DNA of 64,000 nt from Petrolisthes cinctipes (Eukaryota > Arthropoda > Malacostraca > Decapoda > Porcellanidae), in NCBI GenBank assembly GCA_033782935.1, contig JAWQEG010000630.1, positions 2,016,501 to 2,080,500 of the forward strand, in the 5' to 3' direction. The notes beneath the pieces were generated by a model. That model was not told the origin of the DNA. It did no database searches and worked only from the letters and a program-made list of their open reading frames with translations. The position numbers and the translations under genes are program-made. Of this stretch, positions 34,261 through 46,000 are shown one piece after another; position 1 is the stretch's first letter; each line of letters begins with the position of its first letter.

Positions 34261-35930
34261 TTTTGAGCCTGAATTTGAGATATAAACGGGTACAGAAGAT
34301 ACATGCACATATTGACTTTGGGCACCAAAAATATCGATTTTCAGCATGTTTTGGGCCTGAATTTTTAAAATACTCTAACACGGAGTAGGCATGTACAAAT
34401 CGCTTCTGGGACCCCAAAATTTCAAATTTTCGGGTGTTTTGAGCCTGAATTTGAGATATAAACGGGTACTGAAGATGCATGCACATATCGACTTTTGTGC
34501 ACCTAAAAGATCGATTTTCAGTATGTTTTGAGCATGTATTTTGAAAATACTCTAACACGGAGTAGGCATGTACAGATCGCTTCTGGGACCCCTAAATATC
34601 GAATTTTCGGGTGTTTTGGGACTGAATTTGAGATATCGACTTTTTGGCACCTAAAAGATCGATTTTTAGCATGTTTTTAGCCTATATTTTGAAAATATTC
34701 TAGCACTGTACAGATTGCTTCTGGGACCCCAAAATATTGAATTTTCGGGTGTTTTGAGCCTGAATTTGAGATATAAACGGGTACAGAAGATACATGCACA
34801 TATTGACTTTGGGCACCAAAAATATCGATTTTCAGCATGTTTTGGGCCTGAATTTTGAAAATACTCTAACACGGAATAGGCATGTAACTATCGCTTCTGG
34901 GACCCCAAAATATCGAATTTTCGGGTGTTTAGGGCCAGAATTTGAGATATAAACGGGTACTGAAGATGCATGCACATATCGACTTTTGTGCACCTAAAAG
35001 ATCGATTTTCAGTATGTTTTTGGCATGTATTTTGAAAATACTCTAACACGGAGTAGGCATGTACAGATCGCTTCTGGGACCCCTAAATATCGAATTTTCG
35101 GGTGTTTTGGGACTGAATTTGAGATATCGACTTTTTGGCACCTAAAAGATCGATTTTTAGCATGTTTTTAGCCTATATTTTGAAAATATTCTAGCACTGA
35201 GTAGGCATGTACAGATTGCTTCTGGGACCCCAAAATATTGAATTTTCGGGTGTTTTGAGCCTGAACTTGAGATATTAACGGGTACAGAAGATACATGCAC
35301 ATATTGACTTTGGGCACCAAAAAGAGCGATTTTCAGCATGTTTTGGGCCTGAATTTTGAAAATACTCTAACACGGAGTAGGCATGTACAGATCGCTTCTG
35401 GGACCCCAAAATATCGAATTTTCGGGTGTTTAGGGCCAGAATTTGAGATATAAACGGGTACAGAAGATGCATGCACATATCGAGTTTTGGGCACCTAAAA
35501 GATCGATTTTCAGTATGTTTTTGGCCTGTATTTTAAAAATACTCTAACACGGAGTAGGCATGTACAGATACCTTCTGGGACCTCTAAATATCGAATTTTC
35601 GGGTGTTTTGGGACTGAATTTGAGATATCGATTTTTTAGCACCTAAAATATCGATTTTCAGCATGTTTTTAGCCTATATTTTTAAAATATTCTAGCACTG
35701 TGTAGGCATGTACAGATTGCTTCTGGGACCCCAAAATATTGAATTTTCGGGTGTTTTGAGCCTGAATTTGAGATATAAACGGGTACAGAAGATACATGCA
35801 CATATTGACTTTGGGCATCTAAAATATCGATTTTCAGCATGTTTTGGGCCTGTATTTTGAAAATACTCTAACACTGAGTAGGCATGTACAGATTGCTTCT
35901 GGGACCCCAAAATATTGAATTTTCGGGTGT
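34235..35930 (-). repeat. Transition tract right of the inversion
   Basis: Satellite only, all minus strand, with steps of about 522, 491 and 501 bp. It carries private substitutions absent elsewhere, such as AATTTTTAAAATACTC near 34,362, TGTACAAATCGC near 34,393, CCAAAATTTCAAATTTTC near 34,413, GGAATAGGCATGTAACTATCGC near 34,873 and AAAGAGCGATTTTC near 35,322. The density of private variants is higher than in the big duplicated blocks, so this tract has not been recently homogenised. Confidence 0.83.
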
Positions 35931-36192
35931 TTTGAGCCTGAATTTGAGATATAAACGGGTACTGAAGATGCATGCACATATCGACTTTTGTGCACCTAAA
36001 AGATCGATTTTCAGTATGTTTTGAGCATGTATTTTGAAAATACTCTAACACGGAGTAGGCATGTACAGATCGCTTCTGGGACCCCTAAATATCGAATTTT
36101 CGGGTGTTTTGGGACTGAATTTGAGATATCGACTTTTTGGCACCTAAAAGATCGATTTTTAGCATGTTTTTAGCCTATATTTTGAAAATATT

Positions 36193-37047
36193 CTAGCACT
36201 GAGTAGGCATGTACAGATTGCTTCTGGGACCCCAAAATATTGAATTTTCGGTTGTTTTGAGCCTGAATTTGAGATATAAACGGGTACAGAAGATACATGC
36301 ACATATTGACTTTGGGCACCAAAAATATCGATTTTCAGCATGTTTTTGGCCTGAATTTTGAAAATACTCTAACACGGAGTAGGCATGTACAGATCGCTTC
36401 TGGGACCCCAAAATATCGAATTTTCGGGGGTTTTGAGCCTGAATTTGAGATATAAACGGGTACTGAAGATGCATGCACATATCGACTTTTGTGTACCTAA
36501 AAGATCGATTTTCAGCATGTTTTGGGGCTGAATTTTGAAAATACTCTAACACGGAGTAGGCATGTACAGATCGCTTCTGGGACCCCAAAATATCGAATTT
36601 TCGGGTGTTTAGGGCCAGAATTTGAGATATAAACAGGTACAGAAGATGCATGCACATATCGACTTTTAGGCACCTAAAAGATCGATTTTCAGTATGTTTT
36701 TGGCCTGTATTTTGAAAATACTCTAACAAGGAGTAGACATGTACAGATTGCTTCTGGGACCCCAAAATATTGAATTTTAGGGTGTTTTGAGCCTGAATTT
36801 GAGATATAAACGGGTACTGAAGATGCATGCACATATCGACTTTTGTGCACCTAAAAGATCGATTTTCAGTATGTTTTGAGCATGTATTTTGAAAATACTC
36901 TAACACGGAGTAGGCATGTACAGATCGCTTCTGGGACCCCTAAATATCGAATTTTCGGGTGTTTTGGGACTGAATTTGAGATATCGACTTTTTGGCACCT
37001 AAAAGATCGATTTTTAGCATGTTTTTAGCCTATATTTTGAAAATATT
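36193..37047 (-). repeat. 855-bp pentamer unit (four full monomers plus one S)
   Basis: Read on the minus strand this is three B-like monomers, one A and one S: 3x177+176+148 = 855. It lacks stops across four monomers, giving a 237-codon frame that begins at GTG; I do not regard it as a gene. Two more pentamers stand in tandem at 42,485-43,338 (854 bp, with a 1-bp loss in AAATATTAATTTTAG near 43,068) and 43,339-44,193. Confidence 0.86.
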
Positions 37048-39356
37048 CTAGCACTGAGTAGGCATGTACAGATTGCTTCTGGGACCCCAAAATATTGAAT
37101 TTTCGGGTGTTTTGAGCCTGAATTTGAGATATAAACGGGTACAGAAGATACATGCACATATTGACTTTGGGCACCAAAAATATCGATTTTCAGAATGTTT
37201 TGGGCCTGAATTTTGAAAATACTCTAACACGGAGTAGGCATATACAGATCGCTTCGGGGACCCCAAAATATTGAATTTTCGGGTGTTTAGAGCCAGAATT
37301 TGAGATATAAACGGGTACAGAAGATGCATACACATATCGACTTTTGGGCACCTAAAAGATCGATTTTCAGTATGTTTTTGGCCTGTATTTTGAAAATACT
37401 CTAACACGGAGTAGGCATGTACAGATACCTTCTGGGACCTCTAAATATCGAATTTTCGGGTGTTTTGGGACTGAATTTGAGATATCGATTTTTTGGCACC
37501 AAAAATATCGATTTTCAGCATGTTTTTAGCCTTTTTTTTTGAAAATATTCTAGCACTGTGAAGGCATGTACAGATTGCTTCTGGGACCCCAAAATATTGA
37601 ATTTTCGGGTATTTTGAGCCTGAATTTGAGATATAAACGGGTACAGAAGATGCATGCACATATCGACTTTTGGGCACCTAAAAGATCGATTTTCAGTATG
37701 TTTTTGGCCTTTATTTTGAAAATACTCTAACACGGAGTAAACATGTACAGATACCTTCTGGGACCTCTAAATATCGAATTTTCGGGTGTTTTGAGACTGA
37801 ATTTGAGATATCGATTTTTTGGCACCTAAAATGTCGATTTTTAGCATGTTTTTAGCCTATATTTTGAAAATATTCTAGCACTATGTAGGCATGTACAGAT
37901 TGCTTCTGGGACCCCAAAATATTGAATTTTCGGGTGTTTTGAGCCTGAATTTGAGAAATAAACGGGTACAAAAGATACATGCACATATTGACTTTGGGCA
38001 TCTAAAATATCGATTTTCAGCATGTTTTGGGCCTGTATTTTGAAAATACTCTAACACTGAGTAGGCATGTACAGATTGCTTCTGGGACCCCAAAATATTG
38101 AATTTTCGGGTGTTTTGAGCCTGAATTTGAGATATAAACGGGTATTGAAGATGCATGCACATATCGACTTTTGTGCACCTAAAAGATCGATTTTCAGTAT
38201 GTTTTGAGCATGTATTTTGAAAATACTCTAACACGGAGTAGGCATGTACAGATCGCTTCTGGGACCCCTAAATATCGAATTTTCGGGTGTTTTGGGACTG
38301 AATTTGAGATATCGACTTTTTGGCACCAAAAAGATCGATTTTTTGCATGTTTTTAGCCTTTATTTTGAAAATATTCTAGCACTGAGTAGGCATGTACAGA
38401 TTGCTTCTGGGACCCCAAAATATTGAATTTTCGGGTGTTTTGAGCCTGAATTTGAGATATAAACGGGTACAGAAGATACATGCACATATTGACTTTGGGC
38501 ACCAAAAATATTGTTTTTTAGCATGTTTTGGGCCTGAATTTTGAAAATACTCTAACACGGAGTAGGCATGTACAGATCGCTTCTGGGACCCCAAAATATC
38601 GAATTTTCGGGTGTTTAGGGCCAGAATTTGAGATATAAACGGGTACAGAAGATGCATGCACATATCGACTTTTGGGCACCTAAAAGATCGATTTATAGTA
38701 TGTTTTTGGCCTCTATTTTGAAAATACTCTAACACGGAGTAGGCATGTACAGATACCTTCTGGGACCTCTAAATATCGAATTTTCGGGTGTTTTGGGACT
38801 GAATTTGAGATATCGATTTTTTGGCACCTAAAATGTCGATTTTTAGCATGTTTTTAGCCTATATTTTGAAAATATTCTAGCACTGTGTAGGCATGTACAG
38901 ATTGCTTCTGGGACCCCAAAATATTGAATTTTCGGGTGTTTTGAGCCTGAATTTGAGATATAAACGGGTACAGAAGATACATGCACATATTGACTTTGGG
39001 CATCTAAAATATCGATTTTCAGCATGTTTTGGCCCTGTATTTTGAAAATACTCTAACACTGAGGAGGCATGTACAGATTGCTTGTGGGACCGCAAAATAT
39101 TGAATTTTCGGGTGTTTTGAGCCTGAATTTGAGATTTAAACGGGTACTGAAGATGCATGCACATATCGACTTTTGTGCACCTAAAAGATCGATTTTCAGT
39201 ATGTTTTGAGCATGTATTTTGAAAATACTCTAACACGGAGTAGGCATGTACAGATCGCTTCTGGGACCCCTAAATATCGAATTTTCGGGTGTTTTGGGAC
39301 TGAATTTGAGATATCGACTTTTTGGCACCTAAAAGATCGATTTTTAGCATGTTTTT

Positions 39357-39522
39357 AGCCTATATTTTGAAAATATTCTAGCACTGTACAGATTGCTTCT
39401 GGGACCCCAAAATATTGAATTTTCGGGTGTTTTGAGCCGGAATTTGAGATATAAACGGGTACAGAAGATACATGCACATATTGACTTTGGGCACCAAAAA
39501 TATCGATTTTCAGTATGTTTTT
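39357..39522 (-). repeat. Chimeric B/A monomer, right-arm type (166 bp)
   Basis: Read on the minus strand it begins as B (ACATACTGAAAATCGAT) and continues as the ATTTTTGGTGCCC flavour of A, with the 10-bp deletion near its end. The left-arm chimeras have the ATTTTAGATGCCC flavour, so this is a separate event at the same place in the monomer. A duplicate lies at 40,665-40,830. The short S monomer next to it carries an 8-bp deletion. Confidence 0.83.
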
Positions 39523-39548
39523 GGCCTGTTTTTTGAAAATACTCTAAC

Positions 39549-39565
39549 ACGGAGTACAGATACCT
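39549..39565 (-). repeat. 8-bp deletion allele, GAGTACAGATACC
   Basis: GAGTAGGCATGTACAGATACC is reduced to GAGTACAGATACC in an S monomer, making it 140 bp. The same allele recurs near 40,861, 46,876, 49,353, 52,821 and 55,299. I did not see it in the left arm. The deletion lies between two GTA triplets, consistent with slippage. Confidence 0.84.
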
Positions 39566-39667
39566 TCTGGGACCTCTAAATATCGAATTTTCGGGTGTTT
39601 TGGGACTGAATTTGAGATATCGATTTTTTGGCACCTAAAATGTCGATTTTTAGCATGTTTTTAGCCT

Positions 39668-40975
39668 ATATTTTGAAAATATTCTAGCACTGAGTAGGCA
39701 TGTACAGATTGCTTCTGGGACCCCAAAATATTGAATTTTCGGGTGTTTTGAGCCTGAATTTGAGATATAAACGGGTACAGAAGATACATGCACATATTGA
39801 CTTTGGGCACCAAAAATATTGTTTTTTAGCATGTTTTGGGCCTGAATTTTGAAAATACTCTAACACGGAGTAGGCATGTACAGATCGCTTCTGGGACCCC
39901 AAAATATCGAATTTTCGGGTGTTTAGGGCCAGAATTTGAGATATAAACGGGTACAGAAGATGCATGCACATATCGACTTTTGGGCACCTAAAAGATCGAT
40001 TTATAGTATGTTTTTGGCCTCTATTTTGAAAATACTCTAACACGGAGTAGGCATGTACAGATACCTTCTGGGACCTCTAAATATCGAATTTTCGGGTGTT
40101 TTGGGACTGAATTTGAGATATCGATTTTTTGGCACCTAAAATGTCGATTTTTAGCATGTTTTTAGCCTATATTTTGAAAATATTCTAGCACTGTGTAGGC
40201 ATGTACAGATTGCTTCTGGGACCCCAAAATATTGAATTTTCGAGTGTTTTGAGCCTGAATTTGAGATATAAACGGGTACAGAAGATACATGCACATATTG
40301 ACTTTGGGCATCTAAAATATCGATTTTCAGCATGTTTTGGCCCTGTATTTTGAAAATACTCTAACACTGAGGAGGCATGTACAGATTGCTTCTGGGACCG
40401 CAAAATATTGAATTTTCGGGTGTTTTGAGCCTGAATTTGAGATTTAAACGGGTACTGAAGATGCATGCACATATCGACTTTTGTGCACCTAAAAGATCGA
40501 TTTTCAGTATGTTTTGAGCATGTATTTTGAAAATACTCTAACACGGAGTAGGCATGTACAGATCGCTTCTGGGACCCCTAAATATCGAATTTTCGGGTGT
40601 TTTGGGACTGAATTTGAGATATCGACTTTTTGGCACCTAAAAGATCGATTTTTAGCATGTTTTTAGCCTATATTTTGAAAATATTCTAGCACTGTACAGA
40701 TTGCTTCTGGGACCCCAAAATATTGAATTTTCGGGTGTTTTGAGCCGGAATTTGAGATATAAACGGGTACAGAAGATACATGCACATATTGACTTTGGGC
40801 ACCAAAAATATCGATTTTCAGTATGTTTTTGGCCTGTTTTTTGAAAATACTCTAACACGGAGTACAGATACCTTCTGGGACCTCTAAATATCGAATTTTC
40901 GGGTGTTTTGGGACTGAATTTGAGATATCGATTTTTTGGCACCTAAAATGTCGATTTTTAGCATGTTTTTAGCCT
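39668..40975 (-). repeat. 1,308-bp tandem duplication, copy 2
   Basis: Second copy of the preceding block. It has private changes CGAGTGTTTTGAGCC near 40,241 and GCATGTGCAGATTGC just beyond its end, near 41,007. It ends in the monomer with AAATATTGATTTTCAGC, which continues into sequence also found near 47,000. Confidence 0.87.
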
Positions 40976-43075
40976 ATATTTTGAAAATATTCTAGCACTG
41001 AGTAGGCATGTGCAGATTGCTTCTGGGACCCCAAAATATTGAATTTTCGGGTGTTTTGAGCCTGAATTTGAAATATAAACGGGTACAGAAGATACATGCA
41101 CATATTGACTTTGGGCACCAAAAATATTGATTTTCAGCATGTTTTGGGCCTGTATTTTGAAAATACTCTAACACGGAGTAGGCATGTACAGATCGCTTCT
41201 GGGACCCCAAAATATCGAATTTTCGGGTGTTTAGGGCCAGAATTTGAGATATAAACGGGTACAGAAGATGCATGCACATATCGACTTTTGGGCACCTAAA
41301 AGATCGATTTTCAGTATGTTTTTGGCCTGTATTTTGAAAATACTCTAACACGGAGTAGGCATGTACAGATACCTTCTGGGACCTCTAAATATCGAATTTT
41401 CGGGTGTTTTAGGACTGAATTTGGGATATCTATTTTTTGGCACATAAAATATCGATTTTCAGCATATTTTTAGCCTATATTTTGAAAATATTCTAGCACT
41501 GTGTAGGCATGTACAGATTGCTTCTGGGACCCCAAAATATTGAATTTTCGGGTGTTTTGAGCCTGAATTTGAGATATAAACGGGTACAGAAGATACATGC
41601 ACATATTGACTTTGGGCATCTAAAATATCGATTTTCAGCATGTTTTGGGCCTGTATTTTGAAAATACTCTGACACTGAGTAGGCATGTACAGATTGCTTC
41701 TGGGACCCCAAAATATTGAATTTTCGGGTGTTTTGAGCCTGAATTTGAGATGTAAACGGGTACTGAAGATGCATGCACATATCGACTTTTGTGCACCTAA
41801 AAGATCGATTTTCAGTATGTTTTAAGCATGTATTTTGAAAATACTCTAACACGGAGTAGGCATGTACAGATCGCTTCTGGGACCCCTAAATATCGAATTT
41901 TCGGGTGTTTTGGGACTGAATTTGAGATATCGACTTTTTGGCACCTAAAAGATCGATTTTTAGCATGTTTTTAGCCTATATTTTGAAAATATTCTAGCAC
42001 TGTACAGATTGCTTCTGGGACCCCAAAATATTGAATTTTCGGGTGTTTTGAGCCTGAATTTGAGATATAAACGGGTACAGAAGATACATGCACATATTGA
42101 CTTTGGGCACCAAAAATATCGATTTTCAGCATGTTTTGGGCTTGAATTTTGAAAATACTCTAACACGGAGTAAGCATGTACAGATCGCTTCTGGGACCCC
42201 AAAATATCGAATTTTCGGGTGTTTAGGGCCAGAATTTGAGATATAAACGGGTACAGAAGATGCATGCACATATCGACTTTTGTGCACCTAAAAGATCGAT
42301 TTTCAGTATGTTTTGAGCATGTATTTTGAAAATACTCTAACACGGAGTAGGCATGTACAGATCGCTTCTGGGACCCCTAAATATCGAATTTTCGGGTGTT
42401 TTGGGACTGAATTTGAGATATCGACTTTTTGGCACCTAAAAGATCGATTTTTAGCATGTTTTTAGCCTATATTTTGAAAATATTCTAGCACTGAGTAGGC
42501 ATGTACAGATTGCTTCTGGGACCCCAAAATATTGAATTTTCGGTTGTTTTGAGCCTTAATTTGAGATATAAACGGGTACAGAAGATACATGCACATATTG
42601 ACTTTGGGCACCAAAAATATCGATTTTCAGCATGTTTTGGGCCTGAATTTTGAAAATACTCTAACACGGAGTAGGCATGTACAGATCGCTTCTGGGACCC
42701 CAAAATATCGAATTTTCGGGGGTTTTGAGCCTGAATTTGAGATATAAACGGGTACTGAAGATGCATGCACATATCGACCTTTGTGTACCTAAAAGATCGA
42801 TTTTCAGCATGTTTTGGGGCTGAATTTTGAAAATACTCTAACACGGAGTAGGCATGTACAGATCGCTTCTGGGACCCCAAAATATCGAATTTTCGGGTGT
42901 TTAGGGAAAGAATTTGAGATATAAACAGGTACAGAAGATGCATGCACATATCGACTTTTAGGCACCTAAAAGATCGATTTTCAGTATGTTTTTGGCCTGT
43001 ATTTTGAAAATACTCTAACACGGAGTAGACATGTACAGATTGCTTCTGGGACCCCAAAATATTAATTTTAGGGTG

Positions 43076-46000
43076 TTTTGAGCCTGAATTTGAGATATAA
43101 ACGGGTACTGAAGATGCATGCACATATCGACTTTTGTGCACCTAAAAGATCGATTTTCAGTATGTTTTGAGCATGTATTTTGAAAATACTCTAACACGGA
43201 GTAGGCATGTACAGATCGCTTCTGGGACCCCTAAATATCGAATTTTCGGGTGTTTTGGGACTGAATTTGAGATATCGACTTTTTGGCACCTAAAAGATCG
43301 ATTTTTAGCATGTTTTTAGCCTATATTTTGAAAATATTCTAGCACTGAGTAGGCATGTACAGATTGCTTCTGGGACCCCAAAATATTGAATTTTCGGTTG
43401 TTTTGAGCCTGAATTTGAGATATAAACGGGTACAGAAGATACATGCACATATTGACTTTGGGCACCAAAAATATCGATTTTCAGCATGTTTTGGGCCTGA
43501 ATTTTGAAAATACTCTAACACGGAGTAGGCATGTACAGATCGCTTCTGGGATCCCAAAATATCGAATTTTCGGGGGTTTTGAGCCTGAATTTGAGTAATA
43601 AACGGGTACTGAAGATGCATGCACATATCGACCTTTGTGTACCTAAAAGATCGATTTTCAGCATGTTTTGGGGCTGAATTTTGAAAATACTCTAACACGG
43701 AGTAGGCATGTACAGATCGCTTCTGGGACCCCAAAATATCGAATTTTCGGGTGTTTAGGGCCAGAATTTGAGATATAAACAGGTACAGAAGATGCATGCA
43801 CATATCGACTTTTAGGCACCTAAAAGATCGATTTTCAGTATGTTTTTGGCCTGTATTTTGAAAATACTCTAACACGGAGTAGACATGTACAGATTGCTTC
43901 TGGGACCCCAAAATATTGAATTTTAGGGTGTTTTGAGCCTGAATTTGAGATATAAACGGGTACTGAAGATGCATGCACATATCGACTTTTGTGCACCTAA
44001 AAGATCGATTTTCAGTATGTTTTGAGCATGTATTTTGAAAATACTCTAACACGGAGTAGGCATGTACAGATAGCTTCTGGGACCCCTAAATATCGAATTT
44101 TCGGGTGTTTTGGGACTGAATTTGAGATATCGACTTTTTGGCACCTAAAAGATCGATTTTTAGCATGTTTTTAGCCTATATTTTGAAAATATTCTAGCAC
44201 TGAGTAGGCATGTACAGATTGCTTCTGGGACCCCAAAATATTGAATTTTCGGGTGTTTTGAGCCTGAATTTGAGATATAAACGGGTACAGAAGATACATG
44301 CACATATTGACTTTGGGCACCAAAAATATCGATTTTCAGAATGTTTTGGGCCTGAATTTTGAAAATACTCTAACACGGAGTAGGCATATACAGATCGCTT
44401 CGGGGACCCCAAAATATCGAATTTTCGGGTGTTTAGAGCCAGAATTTGAGATATAAACGGGTACAGAAGATGCATACACATATCGACTCTTGGGCACCTA
44501 AAAGATCGATTTTCAGTATGTTTTTGGCCTGTATTTTGAAAATACTCTAACACGGAGTAGGCATGTACAGATACCTTCTGGGACCTCTAAATATCGAATT
44601 TTCGGGTGTTTTGGGACTGAATTTGAGATATCGATTTTTTGGCACCTAAAATATCGATTTTCAGCATGTTTTTAGCCTTTTTTTTTTAAAATATTCTAGC
44701 ACTGTGAAGGCATGTACAGATTGCTTCTGGGACCCCAAAATATTGAATTTTCGGGTATTTTGAGCCTGAATTTGAGATATAAACGGGTACAGAAGATGCA
44801 TGCACATATCGACTTTTGGGCACCTAAAAGATCGATTTTCAGTATGTTTTTGGCCTGTATTTTGAAAATACTCTAACACGGAGTAGACATGTACAGATAC
44901 CTTCTGGGACCTCTAAATATCGAATTTTCGGGTGTTTTGAGACTGAATTTGAGATATCGATTTTTTGGCACCTAAAATGTCGATTTTTAGCATGTTTCTA
45001 GCCTATATTTTGAAAATATTCTAGCACTGTGTAGGCATGTACAGATTGCTTCTGGGACCCCAAAATATTGAATTTTCGGGTGTTTTGAGCCTGAATTTGA
45101 GAAATAAACGGGTACAAAAGATACATGCACATATTGACTTTGGGCATCTAAAATATCGATTTTCAGCATGTTTTGGGCCTGTATTTTGAAAATACTCTAA
45201 CACTGAGTAGGCATGTACAGATTGCTTCTGGGACCCCAAAATATTGAATTTTCGGGTGTTTTGAGCCTGAATTTGAGATATAAACGGGTATTGAAGATGC
45301 ATGCACATATCGACTTTTGTGCACCTAAAATATCGATTTTCAGTATGTTTTGAGCATGTATTTTGAAAATACTCTAACACGGAGTAGGCATGTACAGATC
45401 GCTTCTGGGACCCCTAAATATCGAATTTTCGGGTGTTTTGGGACTGAATTTGAGATATCGACTTTTTGGCACCAAAAAGATCGATTTTTTGCATGTTTTT
45501 AGCCTATATTTTGAAAATATTCTAGCACTGAGTAGGCATGTACAGATTGCTTCTGGGACCCCAAAATATTGAATTTTCGGGTGTTTTGAGCCTGAATTTG
45601 AGATATAAACGGGTACAGAAGATACATGCACATATTGACTTTGGGCACCAAAAATATTGTTTTTTAGCATGTTTTGGGCCTGAATTTTGAAAATACTCTA
45701 ACACGGAGTAGGCATGTACAGATCGCTTCTGGGACCCCTAAATATCGAATTTTCGGGTGTTTAGGGCCAGAATTTGAGATATAAACGGGTACAGAAGATG
45801 CATGCACATATCGACTTTTGGGCACCTAAAAGATCGATTTATAGTATGTTTTTGGCCTCTATTTTGAAAATACTCTAACACGGAGTAGGCATGTACAGAT
45901 ACCTTCTGGGACCTCTAAATATCGAATTTTCGGGTGTTTTGGGACTGAATTTGAGATATCGATTTTTTGGCACCTAAAATGTCGATTTTTAGCATGTTTT

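Larger units (their letters stand above)
38360..39667 (-). repeat. 1,308-bp tandem duplication, copy 1
   Basis: All landmarks recur 1,308 bp downstream (38,376 and 39,684; 38,843 and 40,151; 39,344 and 40,652; 39,650 and 40,958). Shared rare markers are AAATATTGTTTTTTAGC, GATTTATAGTATG, GGCCTCTATTTTG, CTGAGGAGGCATG and GAGATTTAAACGGG. Private differences are few, for example CTTGTGGGACCG at 39,083 against CTTCTGGGACCG at 40,391. The right copy of the larger block carries this unit only once, so this duplication is the younger event. Confidence 0.88.
35930..42264 (-). repeat. 6-7-kb duplicated block, left copy
   Basis: This block corresponds to about 43,076-48,279. The offset is 7,146 bp up to about 39,512, then 7,323 (a 177-bp monomer is missing here), then 6,015 after the local 1,308-bp duplication. 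Markers shared with the other copy are GGTTGTTTTGAGCC, TTCGGGGGTTTTG, TTGGGGCTGAATTTTG, CAGAATGTTTTGG, GCATATACAGATCGCTTCGGGG and a run of 9-10 T near 37,532 and 44,678. The right edge, near 42,265, is where the B monomer switches to the GTGCACC flavour. Confidence 0.82.

Noticed and set aside
34144..34347. Minus-strand open frame crossing the inversion junction as a novel fusion gene
   Set aside because: It is the usual satellite frame entered from both sides by chance; it has no support beyond the repeat.
34000..34470. Long perfect palindrome at the inversion
   Set aside because: The arms are related as satellite, but they belong to different monomer classes and differ at many positions beside the junction. 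It is a strand switch between diverged copies, not a perfect hairpin.
37501..37560. Poly-T run as a retroposon tail or terminator
   Set aside because: The 9-10 T run replaces the normal TATATTTT of the monomer in place, with satellite continuing on both sides. It is a local substitution or slippage variant shared by two duplicated copies.
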